A stretch of 64,000 bases of DNA, from positions 1-64,000 of the forward strand of contig NZ_JBFNQN010000011.1 of assembly GCF_040796495.1 (NCBI RefSeq). The letters are read 5' to 3'. Made by a program: the position numbers and the translations under genes. Within the stretch, counting starts at the first letter, position 1, and every line of letters starts with the position of its first letter. The notes beneath the pieces were generated by a model, which saw only the letters and a list, made by a program, of their open reading frames with translations, did no database searches and was not told the origin of the DNA. Positions 1 to 8,598 of this stretch are shown in pieces. The DNA comes from Kineococcus endophyticus (GTDB lineage: Bacteria > Actinomycetota > Actinomycetes > Actinomycetales > Kineococcaceae).

Positions 1-128
1 ACGTGGCGCAGGAGCTGAACGGGCGACCACGCAAGACGCTCGGCTGGGCCAACCCAGCCGAGCGCCTACGTGATCTACTCACCCTCACGTAGACCACGCG
101 GTGTTGCGAGGACCACGAGAATCCGCCC
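1..128 (+). mobile_element. Right-hand end of an IS30-type insertion sequence, cut by the window edge
   Basis: The element is recognised from the transposase C-terminus encoded at its start. Just downstream of that stop codon is a stretch (about 100-128, around GTGTTGCGAGGACCACGAGA) that resembles the right terminal region of actinobacterial IS30 elements, but I cannot see the left end to prove the inverted repeat. The exact boundary and any target duplication are therefore unknown. Beyond it, at 184-197 and 205-218, is a short direct repeat GCTGCGTnGACGGC, which may be unrelated. Confidence 0.55.
3..92 (+). CDS. IS30-family transposase, C-terminal 29 residues (partial)
   Basis: Only the tail of the gene is inside the window; the stop codon TAG is at 90-92. 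The encoded end contains the run LNGRPRKTLGWANPAERL, which is the highly conserved C-terminal signature of IS30-family DDE transposases (xLNxRPRKxLGxxTPxExL). The rest of the enzyme, including the DDE catalytic core and the helix-turn-helix, lies to the left of the window. I cannot tell whether the copy is intact. Confidence 0.85.
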   Translation: MAQELNGRPRKTLGWANPAERLRDLLTLT

Positions 129-329
129 CGCTAGGTTCGGCCCGATGCGTCAACGATCCCGACCCCAGGCGGCGTTGCAGAGCGCTGCGTAGACGGCTCG
201 TGACGCTGCGTCGACGGCGCGGCGGCGAGTGAGGGAGCTTGCGCGGTCCTGTCCGACGTCCCGGTTAACGTACGCGCACGAGTCCTCCACACGGGTCGGC
301 TCGACGGTGCGAGCGGGCGGAGGTGGGCG

Positions 330-1682
330 GTGACGGACCTCGCCGTGCCCGCCGCCGACGCCTCCGACGTCCCGCCCGGGTCGACGACCTCCGCGCCCTC
401 CGACGCCGGGCTGGCTCTCGTCCACGACCCGGCCCACGGGCTGGCGGTGACGGTCCGCCGCCACCTCGACAACGCGCCCGTGCCCGAGTGGCGCGTGCTG
501 GCCCAGCAGGGGGGCCACCCCCCGTTCACCGGTCCGGACTGGCTGCGGGCCGTGCACGCCCACGTCGGGCGGGGTGAACCGCTGCTGGTCAGCGTCCGCC
601 GCGACGGCCGGCTCCTCGCCTTCGGCGCCTTCGCGCTCCTCGGTGGCCCGCGCCCCCTGCTGACGTTCCTCGGCGCGGGGGGCAGCGACTACGCGGCCGT
701 CCTCACCGACCCCGACGCCGACGTCCCGGCCGTGCGGCTCGTCGCGGCCGTCCTCGACGGCGCCGTGCGCGAGGCCCCGGGGGCGTTCCTCGACCTCGAG
801 CAGGTGCCGGCGCAGGGCGAGCAGACCGAGCACGTCGCCGCCTGGGCCCGGCTGCGCGGGTACGCCCAGCGCACGCTGCCGCAGGCCACCGTCCACTCCG
901 TCGCCCTGCCCGCGACGGTCGAGGAGTACGACGCCTCGCTCGGCCGGCACGCCCGTCACGAGGAGCGCCGGCAGTGGCGGCGGCTGGCCGAGCTGGGCGA
1001 GCTCGCCGTCGCCGACGACCTCCTCGAGCCCGTCACGGCGCTGCGCCCGCACGACCCGGAGGCGGCCGCGGACCGGCTGGAGGAGCTCGTCACCGAGCTC
1101 GCGGAGGTCGACGACGCGCACCCGCACGCCGAGCGCCGCCGCCGGCCCTGGCGGGGCGCCTCGGGCCGCACGCTGACCGAGGTCCTGTGGACCTCCCCGC
1201 CGGGGACCGTCCAGCTGTCCGGGCTGCGCGTGGACGGGGAGCTCGTGGCCTACGCGTTCTGCCTGGCCGGGCCCCGCGCCCTGCACGGGTACGTGCAGAG
1301 CTACCGCTCGCGGTACGCGCCGACGGGTCCGGGCACGCTCCTGCTGCTGCGGCTGTGCCGCCGGGCCGTGCTCACCGGGTACCGCGAGCTGGACCTGCTG
1401 CGCGGGGACGAGGCGTACAAGAGGCGGCTGCACCCCGTCGCGCACCAGACCGTGCGGCTGGTGCTCACGCCCTCGGGGCGGGACGCGCTGCCGGCGCTGG
1501 CCGACCGGTTCGCGCTGCTCCGGCGCACCTACCGCGACGAGGTCCGCCGCTCCGAACGGCTCGACCGGTCGTGGACCGCGCTGGCGGGCGCGCTGGAGCG
1601 GGCCCGCGACGAGGTCGTCCGGCGCCGCCCGGCCCTCCCTGCCCTACCGGCCCCACGCCTGCCGCGACGGCGGCGTCGCTGA
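330..1682 (+). CDS. GNAT-fold acetyltransferase of the BcsL/CelD-like family
   Basis: This 450-residue protein ends in the motif ELDLLRGDEAYKRRL, which matches the typical 'DFLRGDExYK' signature of the Acetyltransf_6 (BcsL/CelD, FemAB-like) family. Members are cytoplasmic N-acyltransferases, often linked to polysaccharide or envelope modification; the substrate here is unknown. The first 35 residues are low-complexity and probably disordered. The GTG start at 330 follows a GGAGG Shine-Dalgarno at about 317-321. The gene stands alone, and its last 39 bases overlap the 3' end of the convergent PrsW gene. The family is fairly sure; the precise role is not. Confidence 0.75.
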   Translation: MTDLAVPAADASDVPPGSTTSAPSDAGLALVHDPAHGLAVTVRRHLDNAPVPEWRVLAQQGGHPPFTGPDWLRAVHAHVGRGEPLLVSVRRDGRLLAFGAFALLGGPRPLLTFLGAGGSDYAAVLTDPDADVPAVRLVAAVLDGAVREAPGAFLDLEQVPAQGEQTEHVAAWARLRGYAQRTLPQATVHSVALPATVEEYDASLGRHARHEERRQWRRLAELGELAVADDLLEPVTALRPHDPEAAADRLEELVTELAEVDDAHPHAERRRRPWRGASGRTLTEVLWTSPPGTVQLSGLRVDGELVAYAFCLAGPRALHGYVQSYRSRYAPTGPGTLLLLRLCRRAVLTGYRELDLLRGDEAYKRRLHPVAHQTVRLVLTPSGRDALPALADRFALLRRTYRDEVRRSERLDRSWTALAGALERARDEVVRRRPALPALPAPRLPRRRRR

Positions 1683-2504
1683 CGGCTGTGCTGACGGTGG
1701 GGTCGCCGGGACGCGCCGGTGGGCCCGCAGGAGGAACACGAACAGCACGACGAGCCCGACGACGGCCACGACGAGGTGGACGAGGTCGCTGCCCGAGGAG
1801 TCCCACGTCGCGTGCAGCACCACCGCCAGCAGGTACGTGCCGACGAACGCCCACACCGCCCGCCCCCGGCGCCGGGCGGAGGGGATGCGCCACAGCATCG
1901 CCACGGTCATGCCCGTCCACGCGATGTGGCAGGCAGGGGAGAGCAGCCCGCGCAGCAGCAGCTCCTCGTCGACCGCGGCGATGCTGCGCGCCCGCAGCAG
2001 TTCCTGGAAGCCGTAGCCCATCGTCTCCAGCACCGCGAAGCCCATGCCCGAGGCGACCCCCACGACGACGCCGCCGCGCGGGTCGCGCGGGCGCAGCACC
2101 AGGAACACCGCCAGGGGCACCACGAGCTTCGCGAACTCCTCGATGAGCCCCACGAAGAGCATCGGGACGGTGCCCAGGGTCCGCAGCGTGTCGAACTCCA
2201 GCGTCCCGGCCGTCACCGTGCCGACCACCCCGCCGGCGATCGCCACGGTGGCCACGAGCCAGCCGCGCACGGCCGGGCCGCGGCCGCCCGTCTCGGCGAA
2301 GGCCAGGACGCTCACGGGGACGGTGATGGCCCCCAGGAGCAGCAGCGAGGGGAAGAAGTTGAGGTTCTCCGTGTTCACCATCACCCGGAGCACGACGACG
2401 TAGGCGAGGACGCCGGCGACGAGCACCCCCAGCCACGCGAGGCGGGCCAGCCGGCCGGTGCGGGGGGACGCGGAGGGCGCTGTCGGGACGTGATCGTGGG
2501 TCAC
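1644..2504 (-). CDS. PrsW family glutamic-type intramembrane protease
   Basis: This polytopic membrane protein of about 286 residues carries the conserved PrsW motifs in order: EEFAK (the EExxK motif), GFAVLETMGYG, a CHIAWTGM segment and a terminal LHATWD. In Bacillus, PrsW performs site-1 cleavage of an anti-sigma factor; actinobacterial homologues are mostly uncharacterised. I chose GTG 2504 because it avoids overlapping the upstream kinase gene and has a CACGCT box 7 nt upstream. A GTG at 2549 would add 15 residues. The tail overlaps the convergent acyltransferase gene by 39 bases. Confidence 0.85.
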   Translation of the reverse strand: MTHDHVPTAPSASPRTGRLARLAWLGVLVAGVLAYVVVLRVMVNTENLNFFPSLLLLGAITVPVSVLAFAETGGRGPAVRGWLVATVAIAGGVVGTVTAGTLEFDTLRTLGTVPMLFVGLIEEFAKLVVPLAVFLVLRPRDPRGGVVVGVASGMGFAVLETMGYGFQELLRARSIAAVDEELLLRGLLSPACHIAWTGMTVAMLWRIPSARRRGRAVWAFVGTYLLAVVLHATWDSSGSDLVHLVVAVVGLVVLFVFLLRAHRRVPATPPSAQPSATPPSRQAWGR

Positions 2505-2523
2505 GCCCGACAGCGTGGCCGAG

Positions 2524-3462
2524 CTACCCCCGGGCCGCCAGTTCCGCACGGGTGGGCGGGTTCGCCCCGGCCCGTGAGCACGTGATGGACGCCGAGGCGA
2601 TGGCCGTGGTGACCAGGGACTCCAGCGTCCCGAGCCCCAGGTGCCGCAGCCTCGGCAGCGCGTCGCCCCCGAGGAGGTCGTGCTCGGCGAGGGCGTGCAG
2701 CAGCCCCGACATGAACGCGTCCCCCGCCCCCACGGTGTCGACGACGTCGACGCGCGGGGCCGGGACGTGCAGCGTGCCGGCGCCCGAGACCGCGACGGCG
2801 CCGGCGCTGCCGCGCGTCACCACGACGAGCGCGGGGCCGCACCCCTGCCAGCGGTGCGCGACGTCCTCGACGTCCTGACCCGGCAGCAGCCACTCGAGGT
2901 CCTCGTCGGAGGCCTTGACGACGTCGGCGGCCGCCACGAACTCCTCCACCCGCGCCAGCGCCTGGGCGGGGGAGTCGAAGAAGGCCGGTCGCACGTTCGG
3001 GTCGTAGCTGGTCGTGGCCCGCCCGCGCACCGAGCGCAGCAGGTCCAGGGCCGTCGTGGCCCCCGGGTCCACGGCCGCGCCGATGGACCCGGTGTGCAGC
3101 AGGGCGAGGTCGTCCGGCAGGGACGTCTCCGGCACCCGCCAGACCAGGTCGAAGTCGTAGGTGGCCTTGCCCTCGGCGTCGATCTCGGCCCGCGCGACGG
3201 CGGTCCGGTCGGCGTCCACGGCGCCCGGCAGCAACCGCACCCCGGCCCCGGCGAGGTGGCCGGTCAGCAGCTCGCCGTGGGCGTCGTCGCCGAGCCGGGT
3301 GAGGAGGGCGACGTCGTGCTCGAGCCGGCCCAGGCCGTAGGCGACGTTCAGCGGGGACCCGCCGGGGTGCTCGGCGCTGGTGTCCTCGCCCGCGCGGTGC
3401 ACGACGTCGACGAGGGCCTCCCCGACGACGACGGTCGGGCGGGAGGGTGCACGTCCCGCCAT
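2524..3462 (-). CDS. PfkB-family sugar kinase (fructokinase/ribokinase-like)
   Basis: The 312-residue protein has both PfkB signatures: a glycine-rich N-terminal GGSPLNVAYGLGRL region (about 34-47) and the C-terminal DTVGAGDAFMSG (about 242-253) with the anion hole GAGD and catalytic Asp near 248. These cytoplasmic enzymes phosphorylate sugars with ATP. Fructokinase is the most likely activity because the gene follows glpX, a gluconeogenic phosphatase, but the substrate is inferred. Its ATG overlaps the glpX stop codon (TGATG), so the two are probably translated from one mRNA. Confidence 0.85.
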   Translation of the reverse strand: MAGRAPSRPTVVVGEALVDVVHRAGEDTSAEHPGGSPLNVAYGLGRLEHDVALLTRLGDDAHGELLTGHLAGAGVRLLPGAVDADRTAVARAEIDAEGKATYDFDLVWRVPETSLPDDLALLHTGSIGAAVDPGATTALDLLRSVRGRATTSYDPNVRPAFFDSPAQALARVEEFVAAADVVKASDEDLEWLLPGQDVEDVAHRWQGCGPALVVVTRGSAGAVAVSGAGTLHVPAPRVDVVDTVGAGDAFMSGLLHALAEHDLLGGDALPRLRHLGLGTLESLVTTAIASASITCSRAGANPPTRAELAARG

Positions 3463-4508
3463 CAGCGCGGACCGGTGAAGTCGACGGCGGAGTAGGCCTG
3501 CAGCTTGGACAACCGGTGCTCGCTCTCGACCTTGCGGATGGTGCCGGACTTGCTGCGCATGACGATGCTCGACGTGGAGATCGTGTCGCCGCGGTAGCGC
3601 ACGCCGTCGACGAGCTCGCCGTCGGTGATGCCGGTGACGACGAAGTAGACGTTGTCGCTGGCCACGAGGGTGGACGTGTCGAGGACGGCGTCGAGGTCGT
3701 GCCCGGCGTCGATCGCCTTCTGCTTCTCCTCGTCGTCGCGCGGCCACAGCCGGCCCTGGATCGCGCCGCCGAGGCAGTGCATCGCGCAGGCCGTGATGAT
3801 CCCCTCCGGGGTGCCGCCGACGCCGAGGAGCAGGTCGACGCCGGTGCCCTCGCGGGCGGCCATGACGGCGCCGGCGACGTCGCCGTCGGAGATGAACTTG
3901 ATGCGGGCGCCGGCGTCGCGGACCTCCTCGGCCAGCTTCGCGTGCCGCGGGCGGTCCAGGATGCAGACCGTCACGTCCTCGACCCAGCGCTTCTTCGCGC
4001 GGGCCAGGCGGCGGATGTTCTCCCGCACCGGCAGGCGGATGTCGACGACGTCCGCGGCCTCGGGGCCGACGGCCAGCTTGTCCATGTAGAACACGGCGCT
4101 CGGGTCGTACATCGTGCCGCGCTCGGCGACGGCCAGGACGGCCACCGCGTTCGGCATGCCCCGCGCCGTGAGGGTCGTCCCGTCGATGGGGTCGACGGCC
4201 ACGTCGCACTCGGCGCCGCTGCCGTCCCCGACGCGTTCGCCGTTGTAGAGCATGGGCGCGTTGTCCTTCTCGCCCTCGCCGATGACGACGGTGCCGTTCA
4301 TCGAGACGGTGCCGATGAGGGTGCGCATGGCGTTGACGGCGGCGCCGTCGGCCTTGTTCTTGTCCCCGCGCCCGACCCACCGGCCGCCGGCCATGGCGGC
4401 TGCCTCGGTGACGCGGACGAGCTCCATCGCGAGGTTGCGGTCGGGGGCCTCGTCGGCGACGACGAGGGAGGGCGGGAGCGTGGTCTGGTGGGACGGGGTG
4501 TGAGCCAT
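3462..4508 (-). CDS. glpX: Class II fructose-1,6-bisphosphatase GlpX
   Basis: GlpX hydrolyses fructose-1,6-bisphosphate to fructose-6-phosphate in gluconeogenesis, in the cytoplasm. The 348-residue protein has the metal-binding DPIDGTT motif (106-112), the GRGDKN segment near 47 and the GVGGTPEG loop typical of the family. The length matches the family. The ATG at 4508 is preceded by a strong AGGAGGT Shine-Dalgarno. The gene is followed by a sugar kinase with an overlapping start, and it is divergent from the DUF4245 gene, the same arrangement I remember for Rv1099c/Rv1100 in M. tuberculosis. Confidence 0.97.
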   Translation of the reverse strand: MAHTPSHQTTLPPSLVVADEAPDRNLAMELVRVTEAAAMAGGRWVGRGDKNKADGAAVNAMRTLIGTVSMNGTVVIGEGEKDNAPMLYNGERVGDGSGAECDVAVDPIDGTTLTARGMPNAVAVLAVAERGTMYDPSAVFYMDKLAVGPEAADVVDIRLPVRENIRRLARAKKRWVEDVTVCILDRPRHAKLAEEVRDAGARIKFISDGDVAGAVMAAREGTGVDLLLGVGGTPEGIITACAMHCLGGAIQGRLWPRDDEEKQKAIDAGHDLDAVLDTSTLVASDNVYFVVTGITDGELVDGVRYRGDTISTSSIVMRSKSGTIRKVESEHRLSKLQAYSAVDFTGPR

Positions 4509-4627
4509 GGGCGGGACCTCCTGGGCGACGTGGATCTGCTGGTCGGCGCTGCGGGATCCGGTGCCCCCGGGCGGGCGGCCGGCGACGCTCGTCGTCGGCT
4601 GCCGACTCTATCCGTCACCATGGGGGC

Positions 4628-5251
4628 GTGAGCACGACCGGTCGCCCCTCCGACAGCCCGTCCGTCGCACCGGGGGAGGACCCCCGCGGCGTCCCGCGGC
4701 AGCGGCACTCCGGCGGCAACGTCCGGTCGATGGTGCTGTCCATGGCCGTGATCCTCGGCATGGTCCTCGTCGTCGTCTGGCTCATCCCGCGGCCCAACGC
4801 CATCGAGCAGCCCGCCGTGGACGTCGCCAACGCCGCCCAGGGCGCCGCCTCCCAGCTGCCGTTCGCCCCCGTCGTCCCGGACGGCCCGGAGGGCTGGACC
4901 GCGACGTCGGCCAACGTCAACCGCTCGACCGACGGCGTCGTGACCTGGCACATCGGGTACCGCACGGACGGCGGGAAGTACCTGGCCCTGGAGACCGCGC
5001 AGGACACGACGCGCACCTGGCTGCGCGCCCAGACCCAGAGCGGTGACGCCCAGGGCGAGCAGACGATCGGCGGGGAGGTCTGGCAGCGGTACCTGCAGCC
5101 GGACCGCGAGCGCTACAGCCTGGTGCGCACCCAGGACGGGCAGACGTTGCTCGTGACGGGGGAGGGCGGGTACGGCGTGCTCACCGAGCTCGTGCAGGCC
5201 GCTGAGGCCGGCTGGACCAAGGCCGGGACGCCCTGGGGCGTGCGCTCCTAG
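4628..5251 (+). CDS. DUF4245 single-pass membrane protein
   Basis: This 207-residue protein has a proline-rich cytoplasmic N-terminus (1-32), one transmembrane helix at about 35-55 and an extracytoplasmic domain rich in Trp and Tyr (motifs GEVWQRYLQP and LVTGEGG). That architecture matches actinobacterial DUF4245 proteins, whose function is unknown. Its position divergent from glpX is conserved in mycobacteria (from memory). The GTG start at 4628 lacks a good Shine-Dalgarno but has CACCAT 6 nt upstream, so the mRNA may be leaderless. Confidence 0.85.
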   Translation: MSTTGRPSDSPSVAPGEDPRGVPRQRHSGGNVRSMVLSMAVILGMVLVVVWLIPRPNAIEQPAVDVANAAQGAASQLPFAPVVPDGPEGWTATSANVNRSTDGVVTWHIGYRTDGGKYLALETAQDTTRTWLRAQTQSGDAQGEQTIGGEVWQRYLQPDRERYSLVRTQDGQTLLVTGEGGYGVLTELVQAAEAGWTKAGTPWGVRS

Positions 5252-5296
5252 GACCCGGCACCGAGATGGCGCCACCAGGTCGCCGGGCCCCCGAGT

Positions 5297-5381
5297 GGCA
5301 CGTTCCGCCCCACGTCCGGGTCCCGAACGGGTCGCGACGCACCACGTCCGCGGTGCGGCACGTTCCCGCGACGGGCGTTCG
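5297..5381. repeat. Structured intergenic element with direct and inverted repeats
   Basis: The element lies downstream of the DUF4245 gene. GGCACGTTCC occurs twice, at 5297-5306 and 5357-5366, exactly 60 bp apart. Between and around the copies is an imperfect cruciform: CGCACC (5338-5343) pairs with GGTGCG (5352-5357), and CGAACG with TCGCG on the left (5324-5336) pairs with CGCGA and CGTTCG on the right (5367-5381). It could act as a terminator or be a dispersed repeat. There is no T-tract. Confidence 0.45.
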
Positions 5382-5465
5382 CCGGCCCGCTCGTGACCGC
5401 ACCGTCGTGCTGTCGGCCGGGACGTCGGGGACCTCGCGGTCCCGCTCGACGTCTTGGGGTCGACC

Positions 5466-5741
5466 GTGAGGGCGTCGCCTCCCCAGCACTCTGATCGCAC
5501 GACCGGGCGGCCGAGGTGGCGGGCGACGACGACGCGTCGACAGTCGAAGACCTTCGCCCTCCTGTGGGGCGTCCTCGCGCTCGTCTGGTGGCTCCTGCTC
5601 GCGTCCGGTGGGAACGCGTGGTGGCAGTACGTGACGGGGGCCGCGTGGACGGCCATGGCCATCGGCCACGGCATCTCGTGGCGCCTGTGGCGGCCGGAGT
5701 GGGACCGCTCGGGGAGTCGGGCCAGCGGTCGGAACCGCTGA
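5466..5741 (+). CDS. Small two-helix membrane protein, unknown function
   Basis: The frame encodes about 91 residues: a basic N-terminus, a hydrophobic helix (TFALLWGVLALVWWLLLASGG), a second moderately hydrophobic stretch (WWQYVTGAAWTAMAIGHGI) and a basic Trp/Arg-rich tail. I do not recognise a family. Aromatic-rich small membrane proteins of this type are common in actinomycetes. The start is uncertain: GTG 5466 is used here and TTG 5454 is also in frame. No strong ribosome-binding site is visible. The spacer 5742-5910 after it holds no gene I can support. Confidence 0.5.
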   Translation: MRASPPQHSDRTTGRPRWRATTTRRQSKTFALLWGVLALVWWLLLASGGNAWWQYVTGAAWTAMAIGHGISWRLWRPEWDRSGSRASGRNR

Positions 5742-5910
5742 GGTCGCGCGATCACCCGGGCTCGATCGACGACGGGCGGGTCAGCGTGACGAGCCCCGAC
5801 CAGCCTGACGAGCCGGCGCCCCGGGGGCCGCTGCCGTCCACCGCGGCGTCGACCGGCGGGGGTGCCGACCACTGCCGCACCCCGCGCCCACGGGTGCGAC
5901 GCGGCGGCAC

Positions 5911-6144
5911 CTACTCCTCGTCGGCGTCGCTCCCACGGGCCGCGTCGAGCCGCTCGCGGGCGCCGTCGAGCCACTGCTGGCAGCGGTCGGCCAGCGCCTC
6001 CCCGCGCTCCCACAGGGCCAGCGCCTCCTCCAGGCCGGTCCCGCCCGTCTCCAGGCGCCGCACGACGTCGACGAGCTCGTCGCGGGCCTGCTCGTAGCTC
6101 AGCTGGTCCGCGGGCGTGGTGGTCGCGGTCGTCTCCTCGGGCAC
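5911..6144 (-). CDS. xseB: Exodeoxyribonuclease VII small subunit
   Basis: XseB is the small helical subunit that assembles with XseA into exonuclease VII, which degrades single-stranded DNA in both directions. The 77-residue protein shows the family core [18 protein letters not shown] and [17 protein letters not shown], followed by a coiled C-terminus. It lies 34 bp downstream of xseA on the same strand. The GTG at 6144 has a TAACCT box 6 nt upstream, so it may also be made from its own leaderless transcript. Confidence 0.95.
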   Translation of the reverse strand: MPEETTATTTPADQLSYEQARDELVDVVRRLETGGTGLEEALALWERGEALADRCQQWLDGARERLDAARGSDADEE

Positions 6145-6150
6145 CCCGGG

Positions 6151-6156
6151 AGGTTA
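6151..6156 (-). promoter_or_regulatory. Putative -10 box of a leaderless xseB transcript
   Basis: TAACCT, read on the minus strand, ends exactly 6 nt before the GTG start of xseB. This matches the spacing seen before many other genes in the window. No -35 box is obvious. Confidence 0.45.
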
Positions 6157-6178
6157 CCCAGCGCCACCGGCGGACCCG

Positions 6179-7429
6179 TCACCCCGCGGTCGCCGCGACC
6201 TCCCCGTCGGCCAGCCGCAGGCGCAGCGCGGTGCCGGCGGGCGCGTCCTGCGGCTCCCGGACGAGGCTGCCGTCCTCCCGCTGCACCACTGCGTAGCCGC
6301 GCAGCAGCGTCGAGCGGGGGGACAGCGCCCGCACGCTCGTCCGCAGGTGCTCGACGTCGACGGCGGCCCGGTCCAGGCGCCCCGACACGGCCCGGCGCGC
6401 CCGCTCGCGCAGCCCGTCGACCTCGGCCGCCCGCCTGTCGAGCAGGACGTGCGGCGCGGCGAGGACCGGCCGGCTGCGCAGGGCGGCGAGCGCGTGCCCC
6501 TCGCGCTCGACGCGGCCCGTGACGGCCCGCCGCGCCCGCGACCGCAGCTGGCGGACCCCGGCCAGCTCCTCGACGACGTCCGGGACGACGAGGCGGGCGG
6601 CGTCCGTGGGCGTCGAGGCGCGCACGTCGGCGACGAGGTCGACCAGCGGGGAGTCGACCTCGTGCCCGATCGCCGAGACGACGGGGGTGCGGGCCGCGGC
6701 CACCGCCCGCACGAGGGCCTCGTTGCTGAACGGCAGCAGGTCCTCGACGCTGCCGCCGCCGCGGGCCAGCACGACGACGTCGACGGCGGGGTCGGCGTCG
6801 AGCTCGGCGAGCGCGGCCACCACCTCGGTGACGGCGTTGGGCCCTTGGACGGCCACCTCGCGGACCTCGAAGCGCACCGCGGGCCAGCGCAGCCGCGCGT
6901 TCTCCACCACGTCGCGCTCGGCGGCCGAGGCCCGGCCGCAGACCAGGCCGACGGTGCGCGGCAGGAAGGGCAGCGGCCGCTTGCGGGCGGTGTCGAAGAG
7001 GCCCTCGCTGCGCAGCACCCGCTTGAGGTGCTCCAAGCGCGCCAGCAGCTCCCCGACGCCGACGGGGCGCACGTCGTCGGCGGCCAGGGACAGCGACCCC
7101 CGCTTGGCGAAGAACTCCGGCCGGGCGTGGACGACGACGCGCGTGCCGTGGGCCAGGCCGTCGGGGAGCGCGTCGCGCAACCGTCCGAGCACGCGGCGGG
7201 CGATCGTCACCGGCAGGGACATGTCGGTGTCCGCGTCGCGCAGCGTCACGAAGACGACGGAGGAACCGGGGCGGTCGGAGACCTGCACGACCTGGCCCTC
7301 GACCCACGTCCAGGGCATCTTGGCGATGTAGGCGTCCATCTTGGCGGCGAGGAGCCGCACGGGCCACGGGTTCTCGGCGGTCGTCTCCCCGGCGGTGCTG
7401 GGACGGCGCGGCGGCGGGTCGGCGGGCAC
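6179..7429 (-). CDS. xseA: Exodeoxyribonuclease VII large subunit
   Basis: XseA is the catalytic subunit of exonuclease VII. The 416-residue protein has an N-terminal OB-fold (about 20-115), then the catalytic domain with [19 protein letters not shown] and the strongly conserved [20 protein letters not shown] followed by STPTDAA, and a long helical C-terminal part ending in LRGYAVV. The length is typical. The GTG start at 7429 is preceded by GAGGAT 6 nt upstream; the same bases could serve as a weak Shine-Dalgarno. The gene is divergent from ispH and the two share a 44-bp promoter space. Confidence 0.96.
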   Translation of the reverse strand: MPADPPPRRPSTAGETTAENPWPVRLLAAKMDAYIAKMPWTWVEGQVVQVSDRPGSSVVFVTLRDADTDMSLPVTIARRVLGRLRDALPDGLAHGTRVVVHARPEFFAKRGSLSLAADDVRPVGVGELLARLEHLKRVLRSEGLFDTARKRPLPFLPRTVGLVCGRASAAERDVVENARLRWPAVRFEVREVAVQGPNAVTEVVAALAELDADPAVDVVVLARGGGSVEDLLPFSNEALVRAVAAARTPVVSAIGHEVDSPLVDLVADVRASTPTDAARLVVPDVVEELAGVRQLRSRARRAVTGRVEREGHALAALRSRPVLAAPHVLLDRRAAEVDGLRERARRAVSGRLDRAAVDVEHLRTSVRALSPRSTLLRGYAVVQREDGSLVREPQDAPAGTALRLRLADGEVAATAG

Positions 7430-7461
7430 GGGCCCATCCTCCCCGGCCCTGCGCGCCGACC

Positions 7462-7467
7462 TACCAT
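7462..7467 (+). promoter_or_regulatory. Putative -10 box of a leaderless ispH transcript
   Basis: TACCAT ends 6 nt before the ispH GTG at 7474, so transcription should begin at or next to the start codon. There is no Shine-Dalgarno between them. Confidence 0.55.
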
Positions 7468-7473
7468 GGGGCG

Positions 7474-8598
7474 GTGAGCCAGACCGCCGAGACCGCAGCC
7501 GCGACCACCGCCGTCCTCGACGCGGGCCTCGACGCAGGGGACGACTGCAACGACACCTCGCTGCTCGCCCGGCCGACGGAGCGGGCCACCTGGGACGGGG
7601 GCAAGCGCGTCCTGCTCGCGGCTCCCCGCGGCTACTGCGCCGGGGTCGACCGCGCCGTCGTCGCCGTGGAGAAGGCGCTGGACCTCTACGGGTCGCCCGT
7701 CTACGTGCGCAAGGAGATCGTCCACAACAAGCACGTCGTGCAGACGCTGCAGCAGCGCGGTGCCGTGTTCGTCGACGAGACCGACGCCGTCCCCGAGGGC
7801 GCCCACCTCGTGTTCTCCGCCCACGGCGTGAGCCCCGCGGTGCGCGAGGCCGCGGCGGCGCGCTCGCTGCAGACGATCGACGCGACGTGCCCGCTGGTCA
7901 CCAAGGTCCACAAGGAGGCCGTCCGCTTCGCCTCCCAGGACGCCCGCATCCTCCTCATCGGCCACACCGGCCACGAGGAGGTCGAGGGCACGGCGGGCGA
8001 GGCGCCCGAGCACATCACCGTCGTCGACAGCCCCGAGGTCGCCGACACGATCGAGGTCGAGGACACCGGCAACCTCGTGTGGCTCTCGCAGACCACCCTC
8101 AGCGTCGACGAGACGATGGAGACGGTCCGCCGCCTGCGCGTCCGGTTCCCGCACCTGCAGGACCCGCCGAGCGACGACATCTGCTACGCCACCTCCAACC
8201 GCCAGGTCGCGGTGAAGAAGATCGCCCCCGAGGCCGAGCTCGTCATCGTCGTCGGCAGCGCGAACTCCTCCAACTCCGTGCGCCTGGCCGAGGTGGCCCT
8301 CGACGCGGGAGCCCGTGCGGCGCACCGGGTCGACAACGCCGGCGAGGTCGACGACGCCTGGTTCGAGGGCGTCACCACCGTGGGGCTCACCTCCGGTGCG
8401 TCCGTCCCGGAGGTGCTCGTGCAGGAGGTGCTGGCCCTGCTCGCCGACCGCGGCTACGGCGCGGTCGAGGAGGTCACGACGGCCATGGAGGACCTGCAGT
8501 TCGCCCTGCCGACGGACCTGCGCCGCGACCTGAAGGCGGCCGGCGCGAGCCCGACGAACGCGGCCGGACGCCGCTCGCTGCCCGTCACTCCCGTCTGA
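7474..8598 (+). CDS. ispH: 4-hydroxy-3-methylbut-2-enyl diphosphate reductase
   Basis: IspH carries out the last step of the non-mevalonate (MEP) isoprenoid pathway, reducing HMBPP to IPP and DMAPP with a 4Fe-4S cluster. The three cluster cysteines are in [19 protein letters not shown] and [11 protein letters not shown]. The active-site region [10 protein letters not shown] and the loop TSGASVPE are also present. The protein has 374 residues, with an N-terminal extension of about 40 residues before the conserved [12 protein letters not shown]. The 3' end overlaps the convergent rmuC gene by 14 bases. Confidence 0.97.
   Translation: MSQTAETAAATTAVLDAGLDAGDDCNDTSLLARPTERATWDGGKRVLLAAPRGYCAGVDRAVVAVEKALDLYGSPVYVRKEIVHNKHVVQTLQQRGAVFVDETDAVPEGAHLVFSAHGVSPAVREAAAARSLQTIDATCPLVTKVHKEAVRFASQDARILLIGHTGHEEVEGTAGEAPEHITVVDSPEVADTIEVEDTGNLVWLSQTTLSVDETMETVRRLRVRFPHLQDPPSDDICYATSNRQVAVKKIAPEAELVIVVGSANSSNSVRLAEVALDAGARAAHRVDNAGEVDDAWFEGVTTVGLTSGASVPEVLVQEVLALLADRGYGAVEEVTTAMEDLQFALPTDLRRDLKAAGASPTNAAGRRSLPVTPV

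Noticed and set aside
5742-5910. Possible short coding frame between the small membrane protein and xseB
   Set aside because: No start with a ribosome-binding site or -10 box and no family resemblance.
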